DNA of 11,819 nt from Flavobacteriales bacterium UBA5869 (lineage in GTDB: Bacteria > Bacteroidota > Bacteroidia > Flavobacteriales_D > Crocinitomicaceae), in assembly GCA_002432565.1 (NCBI GenBank), contig DJFP01000208.1, positions 17,748-29,566 of the forward strand, read 5' to 3'. The notes under the pieces are model-generated. The model searched no databases, was not told where the DNA came from, and was given only the letters and a program-made list of their open reading frames with translations. The first letter of the stretch is position 1, and each line of letters starts with the position of its first letter. Both the position numbers and the translations under genes were made by a program. Of the stretch, positions 5,893 through 11,819 are shown in pieces.

Positions 5893-7290
5893 TTATAATT
5901 CAGACCAGATTTCTCCTGAACGGATCCTCTCAGGAAGATTATTTCTTTCGTAGAATTCATCCAAATCCTTAAAGACAGACTTTTTTAATGCTTTTACTTT
6001 GGACAGTTTATAATTCTCAAAAATCCATACTGTTTTTTTGAATTTCGGAAGACGCTTGAATAACCAGGGGATATAGAACAATTTCCCGATGTGAAGTAAA
6101 AGATAATACCTTAAGAATTTCAGTTTCAGTTTCGGATTTTTTTTGATTTTCGGTTCTGATATTAAATAGGGGTTGAAGTAAAAGGCACAGCGCAAATGAT
6201 TCAATCCGTCATCAAACCCGAAAGCATCTTCAATGATTCGTTTCCGTTCAGCAACTACGTGCTCCGGATTTACTGCTGCTATGTTTTTCAACATCAGGAC
6301 CTGCTCAATTGCCGCCAGCAATTCTTCGTCGGTTTTTACCAAAAATGATCCTTTATAGATTGGGGATCTAGTGAAATCAGGGTCTGGATTAATCATTAAT
6401 GTCGGAATGTTTAAAAGCCAGGCTTCCATGATGGAAGTACTTTCGAAAGCCATCCACAAATCAGATATCTGAATCAAATCCTGGATGTTCTCCTCGTCTT
6501 TTAAGTAAAGCACATTCTCATATTTTGTCAGACGATTCATTTCATTGAGGGAATCCCGGTTGTCCGATTCAAAGTTTTCCCGCGGATGTTTTTTAAGAAT
6601 GAACAGCGTGTCCGGATACTTCTCAATGGCTGATCTTAAATAGCTTTCCACTAAGATCCGTTGATTTTCAATCCATTGGATTCCTTCTGCTTCTCTGTCT
6701 CCCTTGTAGTTGAGGTGATGGAGAAGATCGTTGATTTCTTTGTTTTGCAGTTTACCAAAAGCCCAGCCAGCATAACCAACGACGGTCTTATAATGTGATT
6801 TTCCATATTTAGCAAGGAGTTCCGAATGTTCCTCAAGGCTTGAATAACGGTACTTATCTATTCCGGGAGCTCCGGTAACGCAAACCTCTTCTTTCGGAAG
6901 CTGGTATTTTGACACCAGGTAGTTTTTGACACGTTGATTCCATGTGAACATTTTGGGACAAAAAGTTTTTTTATCCAGATTGTATGACCAAAAATCATAA
7001 ATTATTTCGGTATTGAAATTCCCCTCCGAATCATGAATGAAAAGAGGGATTTCATTGTCATAACAGTATTTTGCAATCTCATAATACAAGTGGTGTCCCC
7101 TGGAATTGGGGAGCAGTACCAGGTCCGGATTACCGGTTCTTATTTTTTGTGCATCCCATACAAATTCCAGGCTGACCTCGTAGTTTTGGAACCGTTCCAG
7201 GTAATAAATGAATCCGATAAGGAGATAGAAATCCCTTCCTTCATTACTAACCAGATAACATTGCGCCTGTTTTTTATGTTGTAATTTCAT
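5893..7290 (-). CDS. GT-B-like surface carbohydrate protein, candidate pseudaminyltransferase
   Basis: A 465-residue protein resembling the surface carbohydrate biosynthesis proteins found near nonulosonate genes. I cannot name it with certainty. Order of features: an N-terminal Rossmann-like half with PDLVLLPNSRG (55-65) and IPLFIHDSEG (81-90), a linker segment MFTWNQRVKNYL (114-125) with VCVTGAPGIDKYR (136-148), then a second half with LFILKKHPRE (229-238) and MAFESTSIMEAW (280-291). The combination of an acidic EG motif, an HP motif and an S-T motif resembles bacterial sialyltransferases and Kdo transferases, which use CMP-activated sugars. The basic, aromatic-rich C-terminus (about 380-440) could bind the membrane, with no clear helix crossing it. 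The start overlaps the previous gene's stop by 17 bases. Lying directly before pseB, it is a good candidate for the enzyme transferring pseudaminic acid. Alternatives are a CDP-glycerol-type transferase or another GT-B enzyme. Confidence 0.7.
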   Translation of the reverse strand: MKLQHKKQAQCYLVSNEGRDFYLLIGFIYYLERFQNYEVSLEFVWDAQKIRTGNPDLVLLPNSRGHHLYYEIAKYCYDNEIPLFIHDSEGNFNTEIIYDFWSYNLDKKTFCPKMFTWNQRVKNYLVSKYQLPKEEVCVTGAPGIDKYRYSSLEEHSELLAKYGKSHYKTVVGYAGWAFGKLQNKEINDLLHHLNYKGDREAEGIQWIENQRILVESYLRSAIEKYPDTLFILKKHPRENFESDNRDSLNEMNRLTKYENVLYLKDEENIQDLIQISDLWMAFESTSIMEAWLLNIPTLMINPDPDFTRSPIYKGSFLVKTDEELLAAIEQVLMLKNIAAVNPEHVVAERKRIIEDAFGFDDGLNHLRCAFYFNPYLISEPKIKKNPKLKLKFLRYYLLLHIGKLFYIPWLFKRLPKFKKTVWIFENYKLSKVKALKKSVFKDLDEFYERNNLPERIRSGEIWSEL

Positions 7291-8569
7291 TCAGAAAATG
7301 AGTTATCTGTTTGGTAAGTTCCCTGTTGCTGAATTCAATAACAGAGGTGTGCGGTTCAAAATCCTCCAGTTTGTTTTCGATCAGCAAATCATGCAAAAAC
7401 TGACGGATTTCTTTTTTTTCGCTGTATTCAAAAGATTTCCCCAGTTTTTTTGTTTCCACTATATGTTTGACATCCCCGTTTGAGGGTCCGAATACCATGA
7501 TTGGTTTTTGGCTTCGGAGCATTTCGAATAATTTTCCGGGGATACGTCCGCCTGCGTTGGATGCCTGATTGATTGGCAATAGCAAGAGTGAAGCATTTTC
7601 GTATTCTTCAAACACCTGCTTCCTTGGGATCATGCCCATCAATTCTGTCAATTCGATCAGACCGGTTGATTTTAACGATTCGATCACGGAATAATCGACT
7701 TCGCCTGCCAATTTAATGTTAACCGTCGATTTTAGATGGGGATTTTCATCCAGAATTTCTTCCAGTGCTTCAAAAAAAGAAACCGGATTCCGGTCATTTC
7801 CAAGAAGTCCGCCGTGAAAAATGGTGAAATTAGACGTTTTTTTAGGTTTATATCCGGAAAAATCCGATTCGTCATACCCATAGTAAAAAACCGATACATC
7901 CCGGGCGCCGATCTGTTCCAGGTCTTTTTTCCACGTCGGACTGGCAATGGTTATTTTTGCAGCGGTTTGAAATACTTCCTGCTCCAATTGATGGTGTATC
8001 CTGTCTGCTCTTTTTCCGATAAGCATTTTAGAGTAGTAATCGACCTGTGTCCACGGGTCCTGAAAATCTGCCAGCCAGGGAATGCCGAACTTTTGAGACA
8101 AGCGCATCCCGATGACTGTATTTGTATGCGGCGGGCCATCTGTAAAAATGGCATCTACCGGATTGTTTTTCAAATATTCTTCCAGGTATTTCAAAGATGG
8201 TTTAATCCAAGATGCCCGTGCATCCGGAATAAAGAAGTTTCCTCTTATCCAAATAGAAAGTGTATCAATAAACCCTCTTTTTTTTTCAGAACTTTGGGTG
8301 ATATTCTGAAGCGGTTTATGAACAGGTCTCCGGGATATTTTTTTAAACAAATGGGTAGGTTCAAATAAGGGCACCCGATGAATCTCTAAATTGTCCGGAA
8401 CGTCTTTTAGGTTTGATTCATCCAAAATTTGATAAGAAGCATCTTTAGCTGTAAAAACGATGGGTTCCCAGCCAAATTCACGAAGATATTTCACCAGTTT
8501 TAAACATCTCAGCACAGTAATTCCTCCGGAAGGCGGCCAATGATATGTGATGACAAGTACCTTTTTCAT
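7274..8569 (-). CDS. Glycosyltransferase, family 4-like (GT-B fold)
   Basis: A 431-residue cytoplasmic glycosyltransferase. The N-terminal acceptor domain begins VLVITYHWPPSGGITVLR (4-21), where the PPxGG loop is common in this family, and contains TDGPPHTN (143-150) and WLADFQDPW (165-173). The C-terminal nucleotide-sugar domain has FHGGLLGNDRNP (251-262), KLAGEVDY (286-293) and GRIPGKLFEML (341-351), whose E349 corresponds to the EX7E/KxFE region contacting the donor. Length fits. No transmembrane segment is apparent. It is the first gene of the minus-strand train, starts at ATG 8569 divergent from the flippase, and overlaps the next gene by 17 bases. Donor and acceptor cannot be inferred from sequence; by context it builds the same surface glycan. 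Confidence 0.88.
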   Translation of the reverse strand: MKKVLVITYHWPPSGGITVLRCLKLVKYLREFGWEPIVFTAKDASYQILDESNLKDVPDNLEIHRVPLFEPTHLFKKISRRPVHKPLQNITQSSEKKRGFIDTLSIWIRGNFFIPDARASWIKPSLKYLEEYLKNNPVDAIFTDGPPHTNTVIGMRLSQKFGIPWLADFQDPWTQVDYYSKMLIGKRADRIHHQLEQEVFQTAAKITIASPTWKKDLEQIGARDVSVFYYGYDESDFSGYKPKKTSNFTIFHGGLLGNDRNPVSFFEALEEILDENPHLKSTVNIKLAGEVDYSVIESLKSTGLIELTELMGMIPRKQVFEEYENASLLLLPINQASNAGGRIPGKLFEMLRSQKPIMVFGPSNGDVKHIVETKKLGKSFEYSEKKEIRQFLHDLLIENKLEDFEPHTSVIEFSNRELTKQITHFLNEITT

Positions 8570-8586
8570 TTCATTCTTAATGTTTG

Positions 8587-8618
8587 CGAATTTAGTAATA
8601 ACTTTTTTCTGAATGAAA
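8587..8618 (-). promoter_or_regulatory. Putative promoter of the minus-strand glycan train
   Basis: On the minus strand TAAATTCG (8594-8587) differs from TAnnTTTG at one position, and TTTC (8618-8615) lies 20 bases upstream where TTTG would be expected. The predicted transcript would begin near 8580, leaving about 10 untranslated bases before the ATG at 8569. It shares the 66-base divergent region with the flippase promoter. Confidence 0.35.
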
Positions 8619-8621
8619 CAG

Positions 8622-8629
8622 TATCTTTG
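8622..8629 (+). promoter_or_regulatory. Bacteroidota-type -7 element directly before the flippase
   Basis: TATCTTTG is an exact TAnnTTTG match ending six bases before the flippase ATG at 8636. In Bacteroidota, transcription usually begins about seven bases after this element, which falls on or next to the A of the ATG. A leaderless or nearly leaderless mRNA is predicted. No convincing -33 TTTG is seen at 19-20 bases upstream. Confidence 0.5.
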
Positions 8630-8635
8630 CCACCA

Positions 8636-10132
8636 ATGGGATTAGTAAAAAAAGATGCTTTCCGGACCATGATCATTTCCTATGCAGGAATTGTTTTGGG
8701 GTATTTGAATAAAGGGATTTTGTTCCTGATCTTATTCAATACAGATCAAATCGGATTGATCAACCTGATTATTGCTATAGGAACTTTATTTGCACAATTG
8801 TCGAATCTCGGTTCAATTTTCACGATCTGGAAATTTTTCCCTTTTTTCAGGAACAAGGACAAAAAACACCATGGTTTCTTGCTTTTCATCTTATTGCTGG
8901 TTCTGGCAGGTATTATACTGTTTACAACGCTTTATCTGGTTTTCAGAGAACAAATACAGATGATATATAATGAAAAGTCAGCGGAGTTCAATGCATACTA
9001 TTATTGGACTTTGCCTATTGGTATTTCATATTTGTTATTTCTCGTTTTGGAATCTTATCTCAGGAGTTTGTTTAAGAATATAATTCCTGTTTTTGCTTAC
9101 GAAATTGTTTTAAGGTTTGTAATAACATTACTGTTGTTGGTTTACATGTTTGGTCTGATACCATTTGAATCTTTTGTGATCTGGCATAGTATATCCTACA
9201 TTGTTCCCTGTTTGATTTTGTTTGGTTACCTAATCCGGATTGATGAATTTAATCTTCGTTATTCGTCTATTCAGATCTCGAAGAAGTTTAAACGGATCAT
9301 GTTCCAGTTCTCATCGATTTACTATATAAATACTTTAGGTGTGGTGCTTGTAAATTCATTGGATGTAATCATGATTGCTCAAATGGTTGGACTGGAAGCA
9401 ACCGGAGTATATGCAACAGTTGTTTTTTTGAGCAGTATCATCCAGGTTCCATATCGCTCTGTCATTCGGGTAAGCTCTCCGTTGGTTTCGGAATATTGGA
9501 AGCACCGTGAATTCGAGAAAATGAGAGATCTGTATCAAAAAGTAAGCTCTATTTCATTGGTTTTAGGATTGGGAATGTTCTTAATGGCCTGGCTGAATAT
9601 TGATTTTCTGTTTTCTTTTCTGAAACCTGAATTTCAATCGGGAATATGGATTTTTTTCATGTTGATGATGGGACGTCTCCTGGACATGTACTTCGGGTTG
9701 AACGGTGCCATTTTTACAACATCTAAAAAATACCGCTACGAATTAATTTTCACGATGATACTGATCGGTTCGGTATATGGATTAAACTTGCTGCTAATCC
9801 CGGATTTGGGAGCTGCCGGAGCAGCTATTTCAACGAGTATTGCCCTGATCATTTTCAACCTGGGAAGATTGATATTCGTTTGGAAAATCTATCGCATTCA
9901 TCCCTTCACACGAAACCAGTTTATCGTAATCACTCTGTCGTTGATTACTTTCGCAGCCGGCTATTTTACCCAGGGAATTATAGGGAACAAATGGATCCAA
10001 ATGTGCTTTGAATCCATGCTTGTTATGGTGTTATTTGTACTTCCTATTTATGTTTTCAAGCTGGAAAACGAAACGATTTCTTATTTCCGGAAAGCATTGA
10101 GTTTTGCAAAAAGCAAGCTTCCTAAGAAATAA
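8636..10132 (+). CDS. Wzx-type polysaccharide flippase
   Basis: A 498-residue inner-membrane protein of the oligosaccharidyl-lipid flippase branch of the MATE/PST superfamily. It would move lipid-linked glycan units from the cytoplasmic to the periplasmic face. Nearly the whole chain is hydrophobic helices, about 12 to 14 by eye (for example 13-34, 39-58, 79-103, 124-140, 158-172, 183-200, 229-250, 303-320, 335-350, 369-388, 394-416, 428-445, 455-475). Basic loops separate them. LLLIPDLGAAGAAISTSIAL (385-404) is the P-x-x-GxxGAA pattern common in this superfamily. I prefer ATG 8636 (MGLVKKDAFR): an in-frame ATG at 8540 would add 32 unlike residues read through the opposite gene's 5' end and past the promoter element. 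It ends KLPKK-stop and overlaps alaS tail to tail by 11 bases. No polymerase (Wzy) is visible in the window. Confidence 0.9.
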   Translation: MGLVKKDAFRTMIISYAGIVLGYLNKGILFLILFNTDQIGLINLIIAIGTLFAQLSNLGSIFTIWKFFPFFRNKDKKHHGFLLFILLLVLAGIILFTTLYLVFREQIQMIYNEKSAEFNAYYYWTLPIGISYLLFLVLESYLRSLFKNIIPVFAYEIVLRFVITLLLLVYMFGLIPFESFVIWHSISYIVPCLILFGYLIRIDEFNLRYSSIQISKKFKRIMFQFSSIYYINTLGVVLVNSLDVIMIAQMVGLEATGVYATVVFLSSIIQVPYRSVIRVSSPLVSEYWKHREFEKMRDLYQKVSSISLVLGLGMFLMAWLNIDFLFSFLKPEFQSGIWIFFMLMMGRLLDMYFGLNGAIFTTSKKYRYELIFTMILIGSVYGLNLLLIPDLGAAGAAISTSIALIIFNLGRLIFVWKIYRIHPFTRNQFIVITLSLITFAAGYFTQGIIGNKWIQMCFESMLVMVLFVLPIYVFKLENETISYFRKALSFAKSKLPKK

Positions 10133-11819
10133 CCTTTTTAACCGCTTCAATCGCTTCAGGTAAGCCCGAAGCATTTTTCCCTCCTGCAGTAGCGAAGAAA
10201 GCTTGTCCGCCGCCACCGCCCTGGATCATGGACGCAACTGATTTTACCAGGTTACTTGCGTTCCATCCTTTTGCTGCAACCAGGTTTTCATCTACCAAAA
10301 TACTTACTGCGCATTTATCGTCTTCTTTGGAGCCGATTACCGCAAATAGATTCGGAACTTCGCCTTTCAGCTGGAATAAAATATCTTTCACTGAACCAGC
10401 ATCCAGGTCAATAATGGATTCCAGGAACGAGAAGTCTCCTTTGGAAACAATCTTCGTCTTCAAATCAGCTTTAACCAATTTAGCCTGTTCTTTTTTGAAG
10501 TTCTCAACCTGTTTTTGAAGCTGATTGTTTTTCGAAATCAAATCTTCCACAGCCTTTGAAACATCTTTCGGATTCTTCAATAACTCGTTTACAGACTTCA
10601 ATTTGGATTCCTGGTCCGCATAATACGTTTCAACTGCCACATTGGTAATCGCTTCAATACGACGAACACCTGCAGCTACTGCAGACTCGGATTGTATTTT
10701 GAATAAACCGATCTGCCCGGTATTTTTTACGTGTGTTCCTCCGCATAATTCTACCGAATCACCGAATTTGATTACACGAACCGTATCACCGTATTTCTCT
10801 CCGAACAGGGCCATAGCACCCATTTCAGTTGCTACTTCGATCGGGACATTGCGCTTTTCATCTAAGTCAATACTTGCACGAATTGCTTCGCCAACCAAAG
10901 ATTCGATTTTTGCCAGTTCTTCGTCTGTCACTTTCGAAAAATGGGAGAAGTCAAAACGCAGGTAGTTCGGGTTTACCAAAGATCCTTTTTGTTCTACATG
11001 AGTTCCCAGTACCGTTCTCAATGCATGGTGCAGAAGGTGAGTAGCGGAGTGATTGTATGCAGATAATTTCCGTTTTTGCTTATCTACTTCAGCGGTGAAA
11101 GGTTTACCCGGATTGGCAGGAAGTGTTTCACACAAATGAACGATCAGGTTGTTTTCCTTTTTCGTATCAAAGATGATTACTGATTCGGAATCGTTGTAAA
11201 TTCTTCCGGTATCACCGACCTGACCACCACCTTCCGGGTAGAACGGAGTTTTGGAGAAGACCAACTGGTAGAAAGTTTTTTGTTTTTGAGAAACCTTACG
11301 GTATTTTACAATATCCACAGCGGTTTCCAAATAATCGTACCCAACGAATTCTTCTACCGAATCATCAATCAACTGCACCCAGTCGTCGGTTTCAATAGCT
11401 GTTGCAGCACGCGAACGGTCTTTTTGTTTTGTCAGTTCTGCATTAAAACCATCCTCATCTACGGAAAGATTATTCTCACGCGCAATCAGGCTCGTTAAAT
11501 CGAACGGGAAGCCATAAGTATCGTAAAGTTCAAAAACGGAAACTCCGTCAAGAATTGCTTTGTTTTCATTTTTTGCTGCTTTGATTAAGCTTTCAATGCG
11601 TTTGATTCCCTGCTCCAGGGTTCTGAAGAAAGAGATTTCTTCTTCACGGATCACTTTTTCAATCAATTCGCGCTGCTTGATCAATTCTGAGAACGGATCT
11701 CCCATGACTTCGGAAAGAACAACAGATAATCCCGAAAGGAATGGTTCTTTTAATCCCAAAGTCTGGTATCCGTAACGAACTGCGCGTCTCAAAATACGTC
11801 GGATCACATAACCTGCTCC
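10122..11819 (-). CDS. alaS: Alanyl-tRNA synthetase, C-terminal two thirds (partial)
   Basis: The frame is open to the window edge. GAGY precedes a GTG (11807) that is an internal valine of the conserved GYVIRRILRRAVRYG segment, not a start. About 565 residues of a protein normally around 870 are present. AlaS charges tRNA-Ala and edits misacylated Ser and Gly. Numbered from the edge: the end of the catalytic domain, DTYGFP (100-105), PFYPEGGGQVGDTG (192-205), then the editing domain with its zinc-type motifs HSATH (257-261) and CGGTH (359-363). After a coiled-coil-like stretch (about 400-455) comes the C-Ala/DHHA1 domain with GGGGGQ (533-538). It is an intact housekeeping gene that bounds the glycan locus. 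Its stop (TAG, 10122-10124) lies inside the opposite flippase gene, and I see no clear terminator between them. Confidence 0.97.
   Translation of the reverse strand, partial: GAGYVIRRILRRAVRYGYQTLGLKEPFLSGLSVVLSEVMGDPFSELIKQRELIEKVIREEEISFFRTLEQGIKRIESLIKAAKNENKAILDGVSVFELYDTYGFPFDLTSLIARENNLSVDEDGFNAELTKQKDRSRAATAIETDDWVQLIDDSVEEFVGYDYLETAVDIVKYRKVSQKQKTFYQLVFSKTPFYPEGGGQVGDTGRIYNDSESVIIFDTKKENNLIVHLCETLPANPGKPFTAEVDKQKRKLSAYNHSATHLLHHALRTVLGTHVEQKGSLVNPNYLRFDFSHFSKVTDEELAKIESLVGEAIRASIDLDEKRNVPIEVATEMGAMALFGEKYGDTVRVIKFGDSVELCGGTHVKNTGQIGLFKIQSESAVAAGVRRIEAITNVAVETYYADQESKLKSVNELLKNPKDVSKAVEDLISKNNQLQKQVENFKKEQAKLVKADLKTKIVSKGDFSFLESIIDLDAGSVKDILFQLKGEVPNLFAVIGSKEDDKCAVSILVDENLVAAKGWNASNLVKSVASMIQGGGGGQAFFATAGGKNASGLPEAIEAVKKVIS

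Noticed and set aside
5893..7290. The 465-residue protein as a replacement PseG hydrolase
   Set aside because: It has a GT-B-like layout, as PseG does, but lacks the N-terminal GxGHxxR region and is much longer. Its HP and ST motifs point to a CMP-sugar transferase instead.
7736..8368. Open frame of 210 codons on the plus strand opposite the GT4 gene
   Set aside because: The minus strand here encodes the acceptor domain of a well-supported glycosyltransferase. The plus frame gives a Phe/Cys/Arg-rich product with no family resemblance and is an antisense shadow.
8540..8635. Upstream ATG at 8540 as the flippase start
   Set aside because: It lies within the opposite gene's 5' end and upstream of the likely promoter element. 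The 32 extra residues do not resemble a flippase N-terminus, whereas MGLVKKDAFR at 8636 does.
11805..11807. GTG at 11807 as an alaS start
   Set aside because: The frame continues upstream as GAGY and the GTG encodes an internal conserved valine before IRRILRRAVRYG. The gene is cut by the window edge.
1..11819. tRNA genes, CRISPR arrays, insertion sequences or other mobile elements
   Set aside because: I looked for cloverleaf-like elements, regularly spaced repeats, transposase-like frames and terminal repeats and saw none. Coding density is almost complete.

Overview
The window looks like a piece of a Bacteroidota chromosome, probably Flavobacteriales-like. This rests on the AT-rich sequence, the scarcity of Shine-Dalgarno sequences before the genes, and matches to the Bacteroidota promoter -7 element (TAnnTTTG) at plausible promoter positions. 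I cannot name a genus from the sequence alone.

Layout. A few codons of an unrelated plus-strand gene end at 105, followed by a strong hairpin (132-167) that can terminate transcription from both sides. A minus-strand gene train runs from 8569 down to 146. In its own 5'->3' order it holds: a family 4-like glycosyltransferase, a 465-residue GT-B-like surface-carbohydrate protein, pseB, pseC, a pseudaminate-associated methylase, pseF, a tandem GNAT acetyltransferase (the pseH position) and pseI. Most of these genes overlap by 4 to 17 bases or lie a few bases apart; the exceptions are the gap before pseB and a 105-base gap before the methylase. Divergent from the train, a Wzx-type flippase (8636-10132, plus) starts 66 bases from the glycosyltransferase. 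Its 3' end overlaps tail to tail with the housekeeping gene alaS (10122-11819, minus, cut by the window edge), which marks the right border of the glycan locus.

How the genes fit together. PseB and PseC convert UDP-GlcNAc to UDP-4-amino-4,6-dideoxy-L-AltNAc. A GNAT enzyme then acetylates it, PseI condenses the freed sugar with phosphoenolpyruvate, and PseF activates the product as CMP-pseudaminic acid. Glycosyltransferases would build a glycan that the flippase carries across the inner membrane. Bacteroidota generally lack flagella, so a surface polysaccharide or protein O-glycan is a likelier destination than flagellin.

Most interesting points. (1) The step between acetylation and condensation, UDP removal by PseG, has no recognisable gene here. 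The acetyltransferase gene instead fuses two GNAT domains, and the second resembles the GNAT domain often attached to PseG. (2) The 465-residue protein carries motifs resembling those of CMP-sialic acid and CMP-Kdo transferases (an EG motif, HP, and ST), which makes it a candidate pseudaminyltransferase. (3) Two good Bacteroidota -7 elements (TATCTTTG) lie just before the flippase and pseB. The first would predict a leaderless flippase mRNA, and the second an independent promoter for the pse genes.
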